Part shown: positions 22,479-33,806 of the stretch, piece by piece
How the letters are laid out: every line of letters begins with the position of its first letter
Numbering within the stretch: position 1 is the stretch's first letter
NCBI GenBank assembly: GCA_027946555.1
Contig: JAPEVC010000024.1
Span: 165,804-229,803, forward strand
DNA length: 64,000 nucleotides
Reading direction: 5' to 3'
Source of the DNA: Gnomoniopsis sp. IMI 355080
Lineage: Eukaryota; Ascomycota; Sordariomycetes; Diaporthales; Gnomoniaceae
The notes under the pieces: generated by a model
Told to the model about the DNA's origin: nothing
Database searches by the model: none
Seen by the model: only the letters and a program-made list of their open reading frames with translations
Position numbers and translations under genes: made by a program

Positions 22479-23443
22479 GAGATTTGAGATGAGGCATAAG
22501 CCCATGACCAGTCTTGATGTGTCGCGAGGGCGACTCGCCTTCCGCTGGGCAATTGTGTCATTAGGCGTGGATGTTCTGCGGTCTACAATCATGGCGTTCA
22601 GGAGGCCTAATCGGCCGGCAGCATAGCTGTGGAATGGGAAAATGGGTCATCTGGGTGAGCGGCGTTTTAATGTTAACTTGGAATCTATCCTCACGCAAGT
22701 TCGATGCCTGCCATGGGCGTCCCCTCAACCCCATGTGTTCGTGTAGACGGCGCCTTTACCTTACCTGGCTGAAGCAACCTTGAACCACATTTATCTTCAG
22801 ATCAATTTCCGTAGCCCTGCTTGGCAAGTCGGAGCAGTTGACTTGGGACATAGTCTCATTCTAGCGCTGTCTTCGTGTAGCTCCGCTCTACCACATTGCT
22901 CATATAGCCTGACATACCAAACAAAACGCAGACTGATTGCTATTTTGCCAGCAACTTCAAGTGTGTAGAAAATTGACAATGCCATTTCTCATTTTGTGGC
23001 GATTTGATCTGTTCCCCTTCCATGCCCCGTTAGACGTCTCCCACGCAAACCGGTACGGCTCAGAATGATGACCTGTCCTCTTCTCGTTTTGGATTCCCCC
23101 ACCATGTCGCCCCGAGTATTTGTGATAAAAGAAGAGAAAAGACGCCGAGCCATTTTGCAATAGTTGTGAATTGAAATAGCATCCGCTGATCCTGGACCCT
23201 GATACATCGCCCTAATACCTCCCGTTGTCCTACTTGTACTTGGCCTGCCGAATTCCTTGTCTTCACTTCCGTCTTTCTCTTCCGTTCACGACAGATTGAA
23301 TAGCCTCTCGCCATCGAGTGACATGCTCGTGGGTGGGTCGACGAGCGCCATGTGCCACAGGGACTTCCTTTCATGTATACCAAGCAGCAAGCCGAGTATT
23401 TTTTCATTATGCAGTGTCGAGCAGCGGCCTTTATTTGACCTGA
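22479..23443. other. convergent intergenic region, SURF6 / VPS74
   Basis: About 965 nt between two 3' ends. Short open frames on both strands are unrelated to known families. Nothing recognised. Confidence 0.5.
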
Positions 23444-24738
23444 TTACAAAAGAGAGTCGAGGCGAGTGAAGACGTTCAGGCAAGCGGCGACCACCTCAAG
23501 CTGGAGCTCCTTATCCTTGGCCTTGTTTGCTTCCTATGAAACGGAATGAAAAGTCAGCAACAGTGCTCCATCGAGGCTTCGGAGCTGCCACTTACCTCTG
23601 AAATTACTTGTGGCAAATTCGCTCCGATTCCATTTTGCGTGGCCTTCTTCCCAAACGGCCACTGGCTGTATTCGGCGAGCAGCTCATCCGTCTGGGCGAA
23701 TGCTCTTTCCCTAGCCTCATGCCCAAGCGTGGACAGCGCGTTTTCGAGAACATTAGCCGCGTAAGCCGCGCACACCATGGCGATGGTCCGCATGTAGCGG
23801 AACTCGAGATTTTCGGGAAGCCACTGGGTGCCAGGTAGGACAACGGTGCGCTGTGTGAGAACGTTCCGAACGCGCCTCCTAATCTCCTCTTTGGCGCCGC
23901 CGTCGGCCACGGGGTGGGTGGCCATGTCAAAGAGGAGAAAGTTTCGCTTCTCGGTGCGCAGGATGCCCTTGTCGACCAGGCCCTTGGCGAGCCGCTCGCG
24001 GACTTGCTTGAGCTGGTAGCCAATCTTCATGAGATTCCATGTCTCTCCTGCAGTATCAGGGAATGTGTCAGCACCCAAAGGACCTCGAGCGAACTGAAGT
24101 GGTTGGCCTGGGGGAAGGAGGGTTCGAAGGGAGACCAAAGTTGCCACGTACCACTCATCAGGTCGATCCAAGAGCTGACGCTCATTTTCTCGCTTGCCTT
24201 CATCATTTTCAGAGCCTCATCCAGTAATACCTCGCCCGTCAGGGTGTCATCAATGACCTCGATGACGCGATCGGGCAGGGGGAAGCGGCGCCTCGAGGGA
24301 TCCTTCTGCATGCTGATGCGGCCGCGAAAGGCGAGTTCTATGACGATACAGCCGCGGAGTGCATAAGATATATTGTCGTTCCAGAAAGAGAGATAGCCCT
24401 GAGAGTAGGATCATTGTTAGTAGGGGCCGGGAGCGCGATGGAGAGGGGGAGGGGGATAATGGAAGGGGGTGACGAACCTGCTTGTCCTTGAGCCCTAGCA
24501 ATAGGACCTCCTCCATGAGGGTCAGCTTGGGCTGCTTGCTCCTCTCTGCGCTCTCGCTGATGTCTCGGGGATCATAGGCGATCTTGTGGCCATTTTCGCT
24601 GCTTTCGTAGCTCGTCTCGGGGGCGTTGTCTTTGAAGTTGTTTGAGGAATTGTTGCGAGGCAGGCCGTTGTTGTTCTCGCCGTCGGTAGCGGGACCTCCA
24701 CCACCGCCGCCCCTACGTCGAGTCAGACCTGAAGACAT
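23444..24738 (-). CDS. VPS74: Vps74/GOLPH3 (GPP34 domain) Golgi adaptor
   Basis: Peripheral Golgi protein that binds PI4P and retains glycosyltransferases in the Golgi. Four exons (24738-24478, 24398-24152, 24047-23596, 23533-23444) join in phase to 349 residues. The N-terminus is Gly/Asn-rich and disordered (TRRRGGGGGGPATDG). The GPP34 domain begins at LTLMEEVLLLGLKDKQ and continues over the first splice into GYLSFWNDNISYALRGCIVI. Trp93 and Arg102 correspond in spacing to the PI4P-binding Trp88 and Arg97 of yeast Vps74. Later blocks include LLDEALKMM, SWIDLMSGETWN, QVRERLAKGLVDKGILRTEK and FLLFDMATHPVAD. The last exon adds ACLNVFTRLDSLL. It is divergent from the HET gene, 1.5 kb away. Confidence 0.95.
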
Positions 24739-26261
24739 GTTGTCGGCCGGATCGAAACGGGCGGGAGGTTGGTGGCAGAATCAGGGAGGGCAAGGGTCGA
24801 GTCGGGAGTAGTGGATCGCGAAGGGACGAGAGAAATTTGGCAGTAGATGTGGCAAGCGGCGATGCGATGGGCGATTCGCGGGACAGATGGATGGCGTGGA
24901 CTTGGGGTTGGACGGCAGGGCAATGTCCTTTGGGGAGATGGAGGGCTTATCAAGGGCGGGCGAGGCTCAAGGGAGAGGGCGAGCAGTCGCAAAGGGACGT
25001 GGTGCTATGATACTATCAGGTAGTGTGTGTGTGAGCATGTAGCCGTTTATCACAATAGCTGGACAAGGCGCAAAGATGTCAGGTTAGGTGAACGGGTCAG
25101 GTAATAACGCCCGTGCCCTGGGGGTCCTCTTTTTGCATGACTTGCACGCGGGACTGCTATGTAGAGGCAGAGGCAGAATGGCGATGGAGGACGGAGGGAG
25201 GGGAATCCAATTGGGACCTGACGCACCGTGGTTGAGGATTGAAGGAGAACAGGAAGAGTAATAAAAAAAAAAAAGAGAGGTCAAGTAAGCAACAGAAGGC
25301 AGGGAGAGGGAGAGAAAGAGGCCTGCTAAGGTTGTCGTGTGCTCTTGCAGGTGTGCTGCACGGGCAGGAGAGCAGGAGAGCTGGAGAGCAAGTAGTGAGA
25401 CGGTTGGTGGCTTGTAGGGTACTGTACTGTAGCAGTCCAGTGTAACCACTCTTGCAAACGGTGCCCTGGGTGCCCTGGGTGCCCAACCATGTCCGCCCTG
25501 CCCGCTATGCTCCTCGTCTTCCCCCCCCCCCTGTACAAGGGTCCCTTTCGGCTTCAGCCACAGGGTCCCATTCGTGGCTCAACTTTCACTACCTACACAA
25601 AGTACGTACCTTGAGGTTCCTTACCTCAGGTACCAGGCGGGCCTAGGGAACCAACCAAGGTTGTCCTAGGTACAGACAGTACTGTCTTACCAGTATAACT
25701 CTGAGTAGGTAGGTATATCCTAGGGACGGTTTCTTAGTTTGCCCAGTTACCATACTCTTTTTGTTTAACTCTCAATAATACTTTTATGGAAAGAGGAAAA
25801 CAGAGGGAAAAACACCAACTCTTCTTGTCATCTGAGCACCAGCCGGCACCCTCGTGATGAGAAGCATGATGAAGGACCACCACCTCCCACCTTCTCATCA
25901 GCCCTGCCGATCCTTTCCTTTGGGTGGTGTTGTTGTAGCCCCCAGCGCAGGCCAGGCCAGGCCAGGGCCAGGACCGACGCTTGACCTGACGACTCTGACT
26001 CTCTATTGGCAACGAGAGACAACACACACACATACGCACACACGCACACGCACACACACTCAGAGCGACAACGGTCAAAGTGTCGGGGTGTGTCAGAGAC
26101 TGCCTGTCAGACACAGCCACGATGCTTGCTCAGTGCCCTGCCCAGCCAACCCACTTGACCGCAGGCCGCCGGAATTGCATGCATTTGCAGATAGATGCAC
26201 TTCTTTGCCCTCAACCCGTCTCAGATCACCATAAGACATACATATTCGAGTAGCAAAGATC
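24739..26261. other. divergent promoter, VPS74 / HET gene
   Basis: 1.5 kb of compositionally varied sequence without a recognisable gene. It holds an 11-nt cytosine run (25521-25531), an A-rich run near 25261 and a cluster of TACCT/AGGTA motifs at about 25603-25715. An AC-dinucleotide repeat lies at 26021-26059, just upstream of the HET gene. Confidence 0.5.
26021..26059. repeat. AC dinucleotide microsatellite
   Basis: Imperfect (AC)n interrupted by TACG and ACGC, about 200 nt upstream of the HET-domain gene start. Confidence 0.85.
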
Positions 26262-28085
26262 ATGTCCAGTGAACCTCCTCCCCCTCCCCCTCCTCCTCCC
26301 CAAGCCACCGAGTACAAACACAGGCCACTGCCCGGCCGCTCCTGGATCAGACTCATCAAGATCCACCCAACGCTCGAGGACAACCAGATCTCATGCACCC
26401 TCCAGCACTTTGACAGCGCCTACAAGACTTGCCCGCAATATGTCGCCCTGTCCTATCTCTGGGGCGATCCCACTCCGAAACACCCAATCTACATCAATGG
26501 CCTTCCTCGCAACATCCACGCCAACCTGTGGCTCTTCCTGCGCCGCGCCTGGATGAACGCCGAGTCCGCCTGGTTCTGGATCGACTCGCTCTCTCTTGAC
26601 CAGCACTCGCGCCCCGAACTCAATGTCCAGGTCGCAAACATGGGCCACATCTACTCACGCGCCGCTCATGTGCTGTCCTGGCTGGGTGAGACCGACGCTG
26701 GCGTCGATGCCTTGAAAGTCATGGCCGACTTTCTGGCCCTCGATCCTCCCGATGCCCCCGGTCTGAGCCCGCTGGACCTAGGTACCACCGCAGGCCAGCG
26801 TCTCGACCGCGCCTGGTCCCACCTCACCCGTTTGGACGGCTCCGAGTACTGGCAAAGGGTCTGGGTCTTGCAGGAGGTCGCTTGCGCAAAAGCCTCCAGT
26901 GTCGTCTACGGCCCCGTCGCCGTCGACTTTGAACAGCTGTTGCAGTGTCATCACTTGGGAGCACTCTACGAAAGCTGGGCTGCAGCCTCCCAGAGGCCCC
27001 CCTATTCTGGGGCTGGCGAGTGGATGGGAAAGCTAGTCGTCCTGAGGCAGCAGCTTAGGATGGGCGAGCGGCTCGGTCTTCTAGATCTCATCGAGTACCT
27101 GTCTGGGGCGGGCAGCACCCGCGATGTGGATCTCGTATATGGGCTCGTAGGATTATGCGACCGCTTGGATCCCGATTTCCACCCCAACGCGCTGGAAATT
27201 GACTACGACAAGAGACTCGAAGACATAGCCTGGGATCTCATCTTCCTCACCATCGAATCCGACCCCTCTTGTCTGTGGGAGGGCCTGCACCGTATCATAT
27301 CCAGAGTCTTCAAAGCTTTGGGAGTGTATCGTGATCGGACTGCGCCGCCTAGCAATCACCACAATTTCGAGACAACATCCAAGACTCGGGCAGCCAGGAC
27401 CCAGAGGATCTCCCAGCTATACGACGCCGTCCTTGCCTCGGGCTATGTCAAGTCTCAGTGGGAGTACTCCTTGCGGGCAGGCGAGGACGTACAAGTGTGG
27501 TCGCTTCACCACGAGGCAGGCAGCGCAGCGGCTGAGGTACTCGACCATGTTTGTATTTGTCGCCCCGAGGCTCGCCAGAGCTTTCGAGATACAGCCTGTG
27601 TGGACCCCATGATTGGACTGTCTCTCATCATTTGCGCAACCAAAATCTTTCGCGGACCTATCGAGCAGCCACAACGTACGGAAGCAGGGAGGAAAAGACT
27701 TCCTCGTCTTTGTGTGGTACACCTGCCCGAGCACCTGCGCAAGATAGTACACAAGCTCAAACCGGTCACAAAAGCCACGTTTAATCCCCACTGTCACGAG
27801 TTGCCGGGCTGTGAGGGGGGGACCCCCGAGAATCCATGTGGCGCCTTGATGGTTTACCTGGAGATTCCGGAGCTGGACCTCGTCGTGCAAAGTGTGTCAA
27901 AAGGAGTGACAGAGGAGGGATGGGGGTGTCCGGTGCACATTCAATGGTTTTGTACAAGGTGTCCAACCTTCTCAAATAACGTGGACCAAGTGGACGGCAG
28001 CACGCTGCCAAGTCTTCCCAGCAAAGCCACGAGGATATCAGTCATCCAAAAGACAATACACAATTCCTGGGGTCGTCCATTCTAA
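26262..28085 (+). CDS. HET-domain protein (heterokaryon incompatibility)
   Basis: Intronless 607-residue protein. HET domains trigger regulated cell death after non-self recognition in filamentous ascomycetes (known for the family). A run of nine prolines follows MSSE. The HET domain occupies about residues 58-205: QYVALSYLWGD, the strand motif FWIDSLSLDQHSRPELN, then MGHIYSRAAHVLSWLGE and YWQRVWVLQEVACAKAS. The rest matches the usual variable HET C-terminus, with LLDLIEYLSGAGSTRDVDL and YGLVGLCDRLDPDF as helical segments. No TPR, WD or ankyrin repeats are visible. The C-terminal 120 residues contain paired cysteines (CHELPGC, CTRCP) of unknown role. It converges on the hydrolase/NB-ARC gene with 622 nt between stops, so a functional link is possible but not shown. 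Confidence 0.93.
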   Translation: MSSEPPPPPPPPPQATEYKHRPLPGRSWIRLIKIHPTLEDNQISCTLQHFDSAYKTCPQYVALSYLWGDPTPKHPIYINGLPRNIHANLWLFLRRAWMNAESAWFWIDSLSLDQHSRPELNVQVANMGHIYSRAAHVLSWLGETDAGVDALKVMADFLALDPPDAPGLSPLDLGTTAGQRLDRAWSHLTRLDGSEYWQRVWVLQEVACAKASSVVYGPVAVDFEQLLQCHHLGALYESWAAASQRPPYSGAGEWMGKLVVLRQQLRMGERLGLLDLIEYLSGAGSTRDVDLVYGLVGLCDRLDPDFHPNALEIDYDKRLEDIAWDLIFLTIESDPSCLWEGLHRIISRVFKALGVYRDRTAPPSNHHNFETTSKTRAARTQRISQLYDAVLASGYVKSQWEYSLRAGEDVQVWSLHHEAGSAAAEVLDHVCICRPEARQSFRDTACVDPMIGLSLIICATKIFRGPIEQPQRTEAGRKRLPRLCVVHLPEHLRKIVHKLKPVTKATFNPHCHELPGCEGGTPENPCGALMVYLEIPELDLVVQSVSKGVTEEGWGCPVHIQWFCTRCPTFSNNVDQVDGSTLPSLPSKATRISVIQKTIHNSWGRPF

Positions 28086-28707
28086 CGCACTCGCAGGTTA
28101 TATCTCAGCTGTTTGATCCAAAAGACATCTTTCCCCAAGGTCACGAGGTTGCCAAAAGACCTCGTTGTATGCGATGAGTGAAGCCTGTGATATCATCAAT
28201 GGTTTTGTGGATAGCCACCCATATCCGGTCACACATGAATCCAAAATGACAAGTGACGCACAAGCAACACGGAGCATACAAATCTAGCATAGCCATATGA
28301 ATAAAGCAAGTGCCCTAATAAACGAAGTCCTGTCCTGGGGAGAGATTCTAACAATGCTATAGCCAATAATGTATATCCCGTCCTTGTCTATCTTTGTCCA
28401 GATCATCTCGTACTCGTACATGCTGGTAAAAGTGATGAACACTGCCCTTGGCCTCCTTTCCGTTCCAAATTCCACGCGACTACACTTGGACGTACTGTCC
28501 AAACGAATCCTGCAGAGCAATTCGTCTCGCAGGAATCACTCGTGGGTGCTCTCCCCAAGCCAAAATTATTGCGCGAAAATGCTGTCGGCCCTCGGCTTTC
28601 CCGCCAAACGCGTACCTGTAAGCCCCTTTCGACCCAAAGCTCAGGTCCACTTCGCTTTTCATTGCTTCTACCACCACGACAGATATGATACACCGGTCAT
28701 TTCAGCT
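28086..28707. other. convergent intergenic region, HET / NLR-like genes
   Basis: 622 nt between the two stop codons. It presumably holds both 3' UTRs. Small open frames (28369-28866 and antisense) overlap the NLR gene end or lack family content. Nothing recognised. Confidence 0.5.
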
Positions 28708-31700
28708 TCACGTCGTCTCATCCGCCCTCTCGACGGATATGATGCCCAGGCCGATACCAGCACCGCCCGAATCTCCCCTAGACATCGAAGGCGGGCTTAC
28801 CTGGCTTTGGTGACTCCCTCGGCTGGAACTTGCGCTGCTCCTTCGCGGAGGTATCCGTGGTGGTAGCTGCCGATCTGTTCGCTGCTGCCGCAATCTACGC
28901 GACGCAACATTGAGGTTCTCAGCCGTGGCATCCCCGAAAGGAACAAGCTGCCGCTCACGACCATCTCCAACCACTATGCCCCCCGAGCCACCCCTACTCA
29001 TCGGCTCACTCGCGGGTTCCGGGCTGCCTTGCTGAGATTGTGATGCACTGGCCTGCATTCTAGACTGGGTGCTAGGACTCTCACTCTGCGCGCGTCCACG
29101 TCCGCGTCCGCGTCCCCGACCGCTGCCGCGCCTGATCGCATTGATAGTGCGCGAGTATCTGTTTTGACGGGTTCGACTTGCGGGTGCTGGCGTTGGCGGC
29201 AAGGGAGGCATCATAATTTCGCTGGTGATTGACCCTCGTCTGGAACGGAGGCGAGGGCTGGGCACTGTGACGGGAAAGGAGCCGCCAGTTCCGGCCACGA
29301 TACTGCTCGAGTTGGAGCCTTTTCTGGTGTGCAGGTAAGGGTCAGGCATCGTAAGAGCAGCTCCAACAGCTCCTGAGAATATGCCGCTTGAGTTGGAGCC
29401 TCGTCGTGGCCGCAGGCTGAGTTCAGGCGGCCCCGTGCTCTCGGGATAACGCAGGTCGACAGGCGGACTCGGCTCCATCATCACCGAAGACGGCCTACTG
29501 CCTGACCTATCCAGTGCCATATTTACAGGCCGAGGCTTAGGGGTCCCGAAGCTCATTGGGCTGGACAGAGGACTTGCAGCGTAGTTAGATCTATCCCCAC
29601 TGCCTGGAGGCATGGAAGCAACGCGACCATGTTCGCCAGAAGGTCGACCACTAAGTCGGGACGGGTTGCTCGACTGACGACTGGATCCCCGCGACATGGG
29701 TTGCGCGGAGATCGGGCCTCCTGGTGTCATATCCGTGCCAACGGGATAATCCGAACCGCTAGAGGTCTGCCATTGAGGCGTCTGCTCGGGTGAAGGGAAA
29801 GACATCGCCATTGGTTCCAGACTGGAGGAGTCGACTCTGCGGAGGCTGGGTTGGTAGGGCTCGGTGGGGTACTGGTGAAGTCCAGGCGGCTGCGGATGGC
29901 GCAGACTGGAGTTCGAGATCATCTCACCCGGTAAACGAGGCAGGGAGAAGGGTGCGATGCCCTGACCCGGGCTAGACTTAGCAGACCGGTCGGAAAGCAT
30001 TGGCAATGTTGGCATCGTGGCCTGCTGCCCAATGCCAGGTGAGCTCCGAACGCTAGTTGGAGCTACGAGACTTGGTCTGCTGGTCGAGCTCGATGACGAC
30101 TTTCGTCTCCCCATGAAAGGTATGTTCTCCTTGATCTTGCCCACGAGTGACATCGTGTCTGAAGCCGCGGCGTCGAGAGAGAATTCCGCCAGGTTTCTCT
30201 CATCAGTAGGAGTGAGACCAGCAGGAGATAGCGGTGCGTAGTTGTACTCGCTGAGCCTCACAAGATCTGTGGGTCTGATACGTGTTCCAGAGCTGGCTGA
30301 CCGTCCCTTATCTCGCACCACGCCTCCACCGCGCGCGGGGCTGTATGGCGAGTTTTGACGGATCTCAATCAGGGCCAGCTCGGCTTCACTTGAGCCAGAG
30401 ATCTTGTCTTTGCTAGAGCTTCGAGCCGCACGATGGATGAAAGGAGTCGCCTGTTCATGACTAATGCTAACCTCGGCTGGGCTTCTCAGACTTGCCATGC
30501 CATGGCTCAGTGACCGAGTGTCCTTAGTCTGAGGGCGCTTGGGGATGACTTCGGGAGCATTGTCTGGTCCCTCATCGTCGAAGGCCGGATAGGGGAGATC
30601 GTTGATCGATGGATCGTACTGGACCGGTGACATATGGAACTCTGAATACTCTGCCAACAACGGGGTTGAGATCTCCTGGCTATGACTCTGGCTGCTCAGT
30701 GTGCCAGAGTCGGATTCAGACAAACTGTTAGCTCGATCAAATACCGAGTAGTACTGTGGCTCGCCGGACTTAGAGAAACTGCTGTTCTGCATCCGTTCCT
30801 GCAGGGCTTTGTATCGCTCTTCAACGTATAGCAGATTAGCCTCCATCTCTTTTCGGTAAGAGATTAATTCCAAAGCCGTGTGCTCGTGTTGGGTGATGTG
30901 CCCCAAGATCTTTTTCCCGTGAAGTCTGTAGCGGCGGTAGTCGTCGGGAATACCGACTCTGGGATTGTCCTTGATCCTAGTATCCGCCTCGAACAACGAT
31001 CTGCAATAGACTTCGACAGTGTTCTGAAGCCAGAAGATATGGACGGTTCCCTTCGCCGTGCCCTCGGTCGACATCCATTCAACCAGGTACCTTTGCATGA
31101 CGCTGTACATTTTGAGCGTGTCCATGGATTGCGTAAACAGCTCGACGCTTCTCTTAGAGGTGTGCGAGCTTGTGGGAGATAGGTCGTAGCTGTCACTGCG
31201 TTCAATGAGTGCTAAAGCGATGAGGACCTTAAGGGTATTATTGAGCGTAGGTCTGGCATGAGTTCCAGCCTCGCCCGTCTTGAAGGGGAGCTCAAGGGCG
31301 CGGAGACCTGTAGAGTATCCAGTAAGCACATGATGCGGAGCTACGATTCTGTTGTACCAAATCAGATAAGATCATCAAGACTCACCGAGTGCTAACATCT
31401 CCACGGGGGTATGCTGATCGAAGAATGCCAGGATACGGAGGACATTGAGTGCTGCGTTGGCGCCCCTGTCATCTAAGCGATCCAAAACGAGCTCGAATGG
31501 CTCGATCTTGCGGTGTATGTGAGGTTTCTTCCGGTAGCGTTTGAGAAAAGCAGACAGGGGCTCTCTTGTTTCCTTCAATTGCTGAGCCACGACGTGTATC
31601 ATCAGTGGCAATTTGTCTACTAGGCGGACAACTGATGCTGCCTGCTTCAAATCCTCTTGGGACCAAGGCAGTTTCTGCTCCATCTCTTCAAGCAGAAGCT

Positions 31701-33806
31701 TTTGAGCTTCCTGGAGAGACAGCGGAGGAAGCTCCAGCATCTGTGGGTTATCAAAATGGTGATTGCCCGTGACAGACGGACTTGTCGACGTGAAGATCAC
31801 AGAAGTATCGGCAGCGTCTGGCACGAAGCGTTCGACCCCCTGATCAAACATTATTCCATCAAGGACAATCAACCACTTTGACCTGCGATTAAACCACGAA
31901 CGCACCGCGTCGGTAAGCTCCTCGTGGTTTCTGGCTTCCACCATACCCGTGTTGACCAATTGCCAAATGCGCAGGAACTCGCCCTCTAGTTGGCCGATGG
32001 AATGTGCCTGCAGCCAGAAAACACCCCCGCTGTAGTGGTGTCGGTACTCGTAGACGTATTGGCGCACCATATGCGTCTTACCTCCTCCGGTCCGACCCCT
32101 TACTAATACAGCTGATGTCCCATCCTTTCTGCGCTTGGGATCCTGAAGCATGCCGTGCAGTTCTTGTAGCTGCTCTGTTCGGCCGACAAAGTACGAGTTT
32201 GGACGAAAGGCTTCAGGATGGTAAAAGATGGCATCGTTCATACGTCGTGATGCAGAGCTATCGGAGGTCAAGAGGGGCCGATCCGCGGGTTGTAAATTTG
32301 GTAGAGGGGATGGAGGCGGTGATTCTCGCGGATGCACTGTAGAATCAGTGCCATTTCTCTGAACTAAGGAGAACAGGATCCATCAGCCCATCCATTCTTA
32401 AGATATCAGCGAGTATCTTGAGCCGCTTCGGCAAACCCGCTCCCACCATCCTGCACCTCTTCTATTACAAAACCAACTCTAGGGGCACTCCTGGCTTCCT
32501 CGAGAGGGCTGTACGGCGACGGCGGTAAGTACGTACCGTCAAGTGTCGTAGATCCGAGTGACCTTGCCAACTCAGCCATGCTCTCCTGTGCCTGGCGTCG
32601 ACGGTTTGCATCCTCTCCTTCCCAGCGGCCAAAGATGGAGGACGGAGACTTTTTGACCCCTACAAGATCGTCTGATCAGTCTCTACGTCTTTCAACAAAC
32701 CATGTCGAGGTCCATAGTCGGGTCAGGGGCCGATGAGACTCACAGTTCGCAATGATTGAAGTAAGTTGTCGATATCCACCTGCATCGAAGCTCTCGAACT
32801 TACACATGTCGGAATGCTGTGCAATCAGAGTGTTAGAATGCGAAAAATATTGCAAGGTGATATTAGAGATCTGCTTCGCCGATAGTCTCTGCAAAGAACT
32901 CGACAGATGGAAGGTTCAATACGCACATTCGCCTCTATCGAGAATGTCTGTGTCTTGCCACCCCAGTTTGGAGCTGCTGACTTTCGAGGGACGACAACTT
33001 TGGCGATGAGCAACATATTCGTTTTATGAGCTTCGTATACGAGAGCTACCTCGAACTTCTGCATAATATTCAAGAAATGGGTGTTGAGATTGTCCAGCGT
33101 TTCGTTGTCCTTGCGCAGAGTTCGAATGAGGACCGGCTCCGAACCGAGGCCAACATGACCAACCATGCCGTGAAGCATCGTGCCCCAATTCGCCACCCCG
33201 CTGCCCTCGTGCGGCGTCCCCAGAAACGCTATGGCGAACGTGGAGACATAAATGGAGCGAAGGTGTTCAGTGGCCGGTTCTCGAACACTGTCCGAGTACA
33301 GTAGTGCGCTCTTTAGCACGAGCCCGCCCAGACTATGAACAACCCAAATGATCGGGTTTCGCAAGGCCTTGCTATCCCGCCGGAGCGTGGCGAGGTAGTT
33401 GGTCATGGTCTGCCCATGTTGATGGAGAAAGTTCTGACTGGGATGCTTATCTTTGTTGGCAAAAACGTCCGCATTGTAACCGTAAACGAATATGTTGGCG
33501 TGTGCGCCCTTTTCCTCCAGAGTCTGTGGAAGTAAGTCTGTAGGCCAGTAGACGTTGGTAGTCCGAGAGGTCCATGTCTTCTCAGGATGTCCATTGAGAC
33601 CGTGAATCAGGATAATATCGACCTTTGCTTGTGGATGGGTGTATACAGGTGTGAAGTCAAAACGCGCGATCTTTTTGTTTTTAGTTTCCTATGCATGTGT
33701 TAGAAACTAGTCAACCTCTGACTTTAAGTAGCCTGTGTGTGATATATATAACGATGGTTTGCAATCTCTCGAATGACGGAGTCTCAGAGAGAAGAGGTCG
33801 CGTCAT
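28708..33806 (-). CDS. NLR-like protein: SesB-type hydrolase + NB-ARC + disordered tail
   Basis: Modelled exons 33806-33753, 33688-32927, 32816-32744, 32659-32537, 32336-31386 and 31307-28708 join in phase to about 1520 residues. A SesB-like alpha/beta hydrolase comes first: KKIARFDFTPVYTHPQAKVD, VDIILIHGLNGHPEKTW, and the nucleophile elbow VVHSLGG with Ser137. It ends with HSDMCKFESFDAGGYRQL. A linker leads to an NB-ARC-like NTPase: NSYFVGRTEQLQEL, P-loop GRTGGGKT near 418-425, and Walker B KWLIVLDG near 490. A winged-helix-like part follows, then a conserved block with RVGIPDDYRRYRLHGKKIL. No TPR, WD or ankyrin repeats follow; about 680 Ser/Pro/Arg-rich residues end the protein. In fungi such proteins are STAND receptors for non-self recognition (family knowledge). 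The first exon is the weak point: its donor is GTTATA, and other N-termini are possible. Confidence 0.8.
29221..29407 (-). repeat. three RRGS-type repeats in the NLR tail
   Basis: Within the tail, RRGSNSSGIFSG, RKGSNSSSIVAG and RRGSITSEIM recur at 27-28 residue spacing. The first two copies share the run GSNSS. Each contains an R-(R/K)-G-S site of basophilic-kinase (PKA-like) type. Confidence 0.75.

Noticed and set aside
21485..22592. Antisense frames of about 175-200 codons across the SURF6 gene
   Set aside because: Ser/Leu/Phe-rich complements of Lys/Glu-rich coding sequence.
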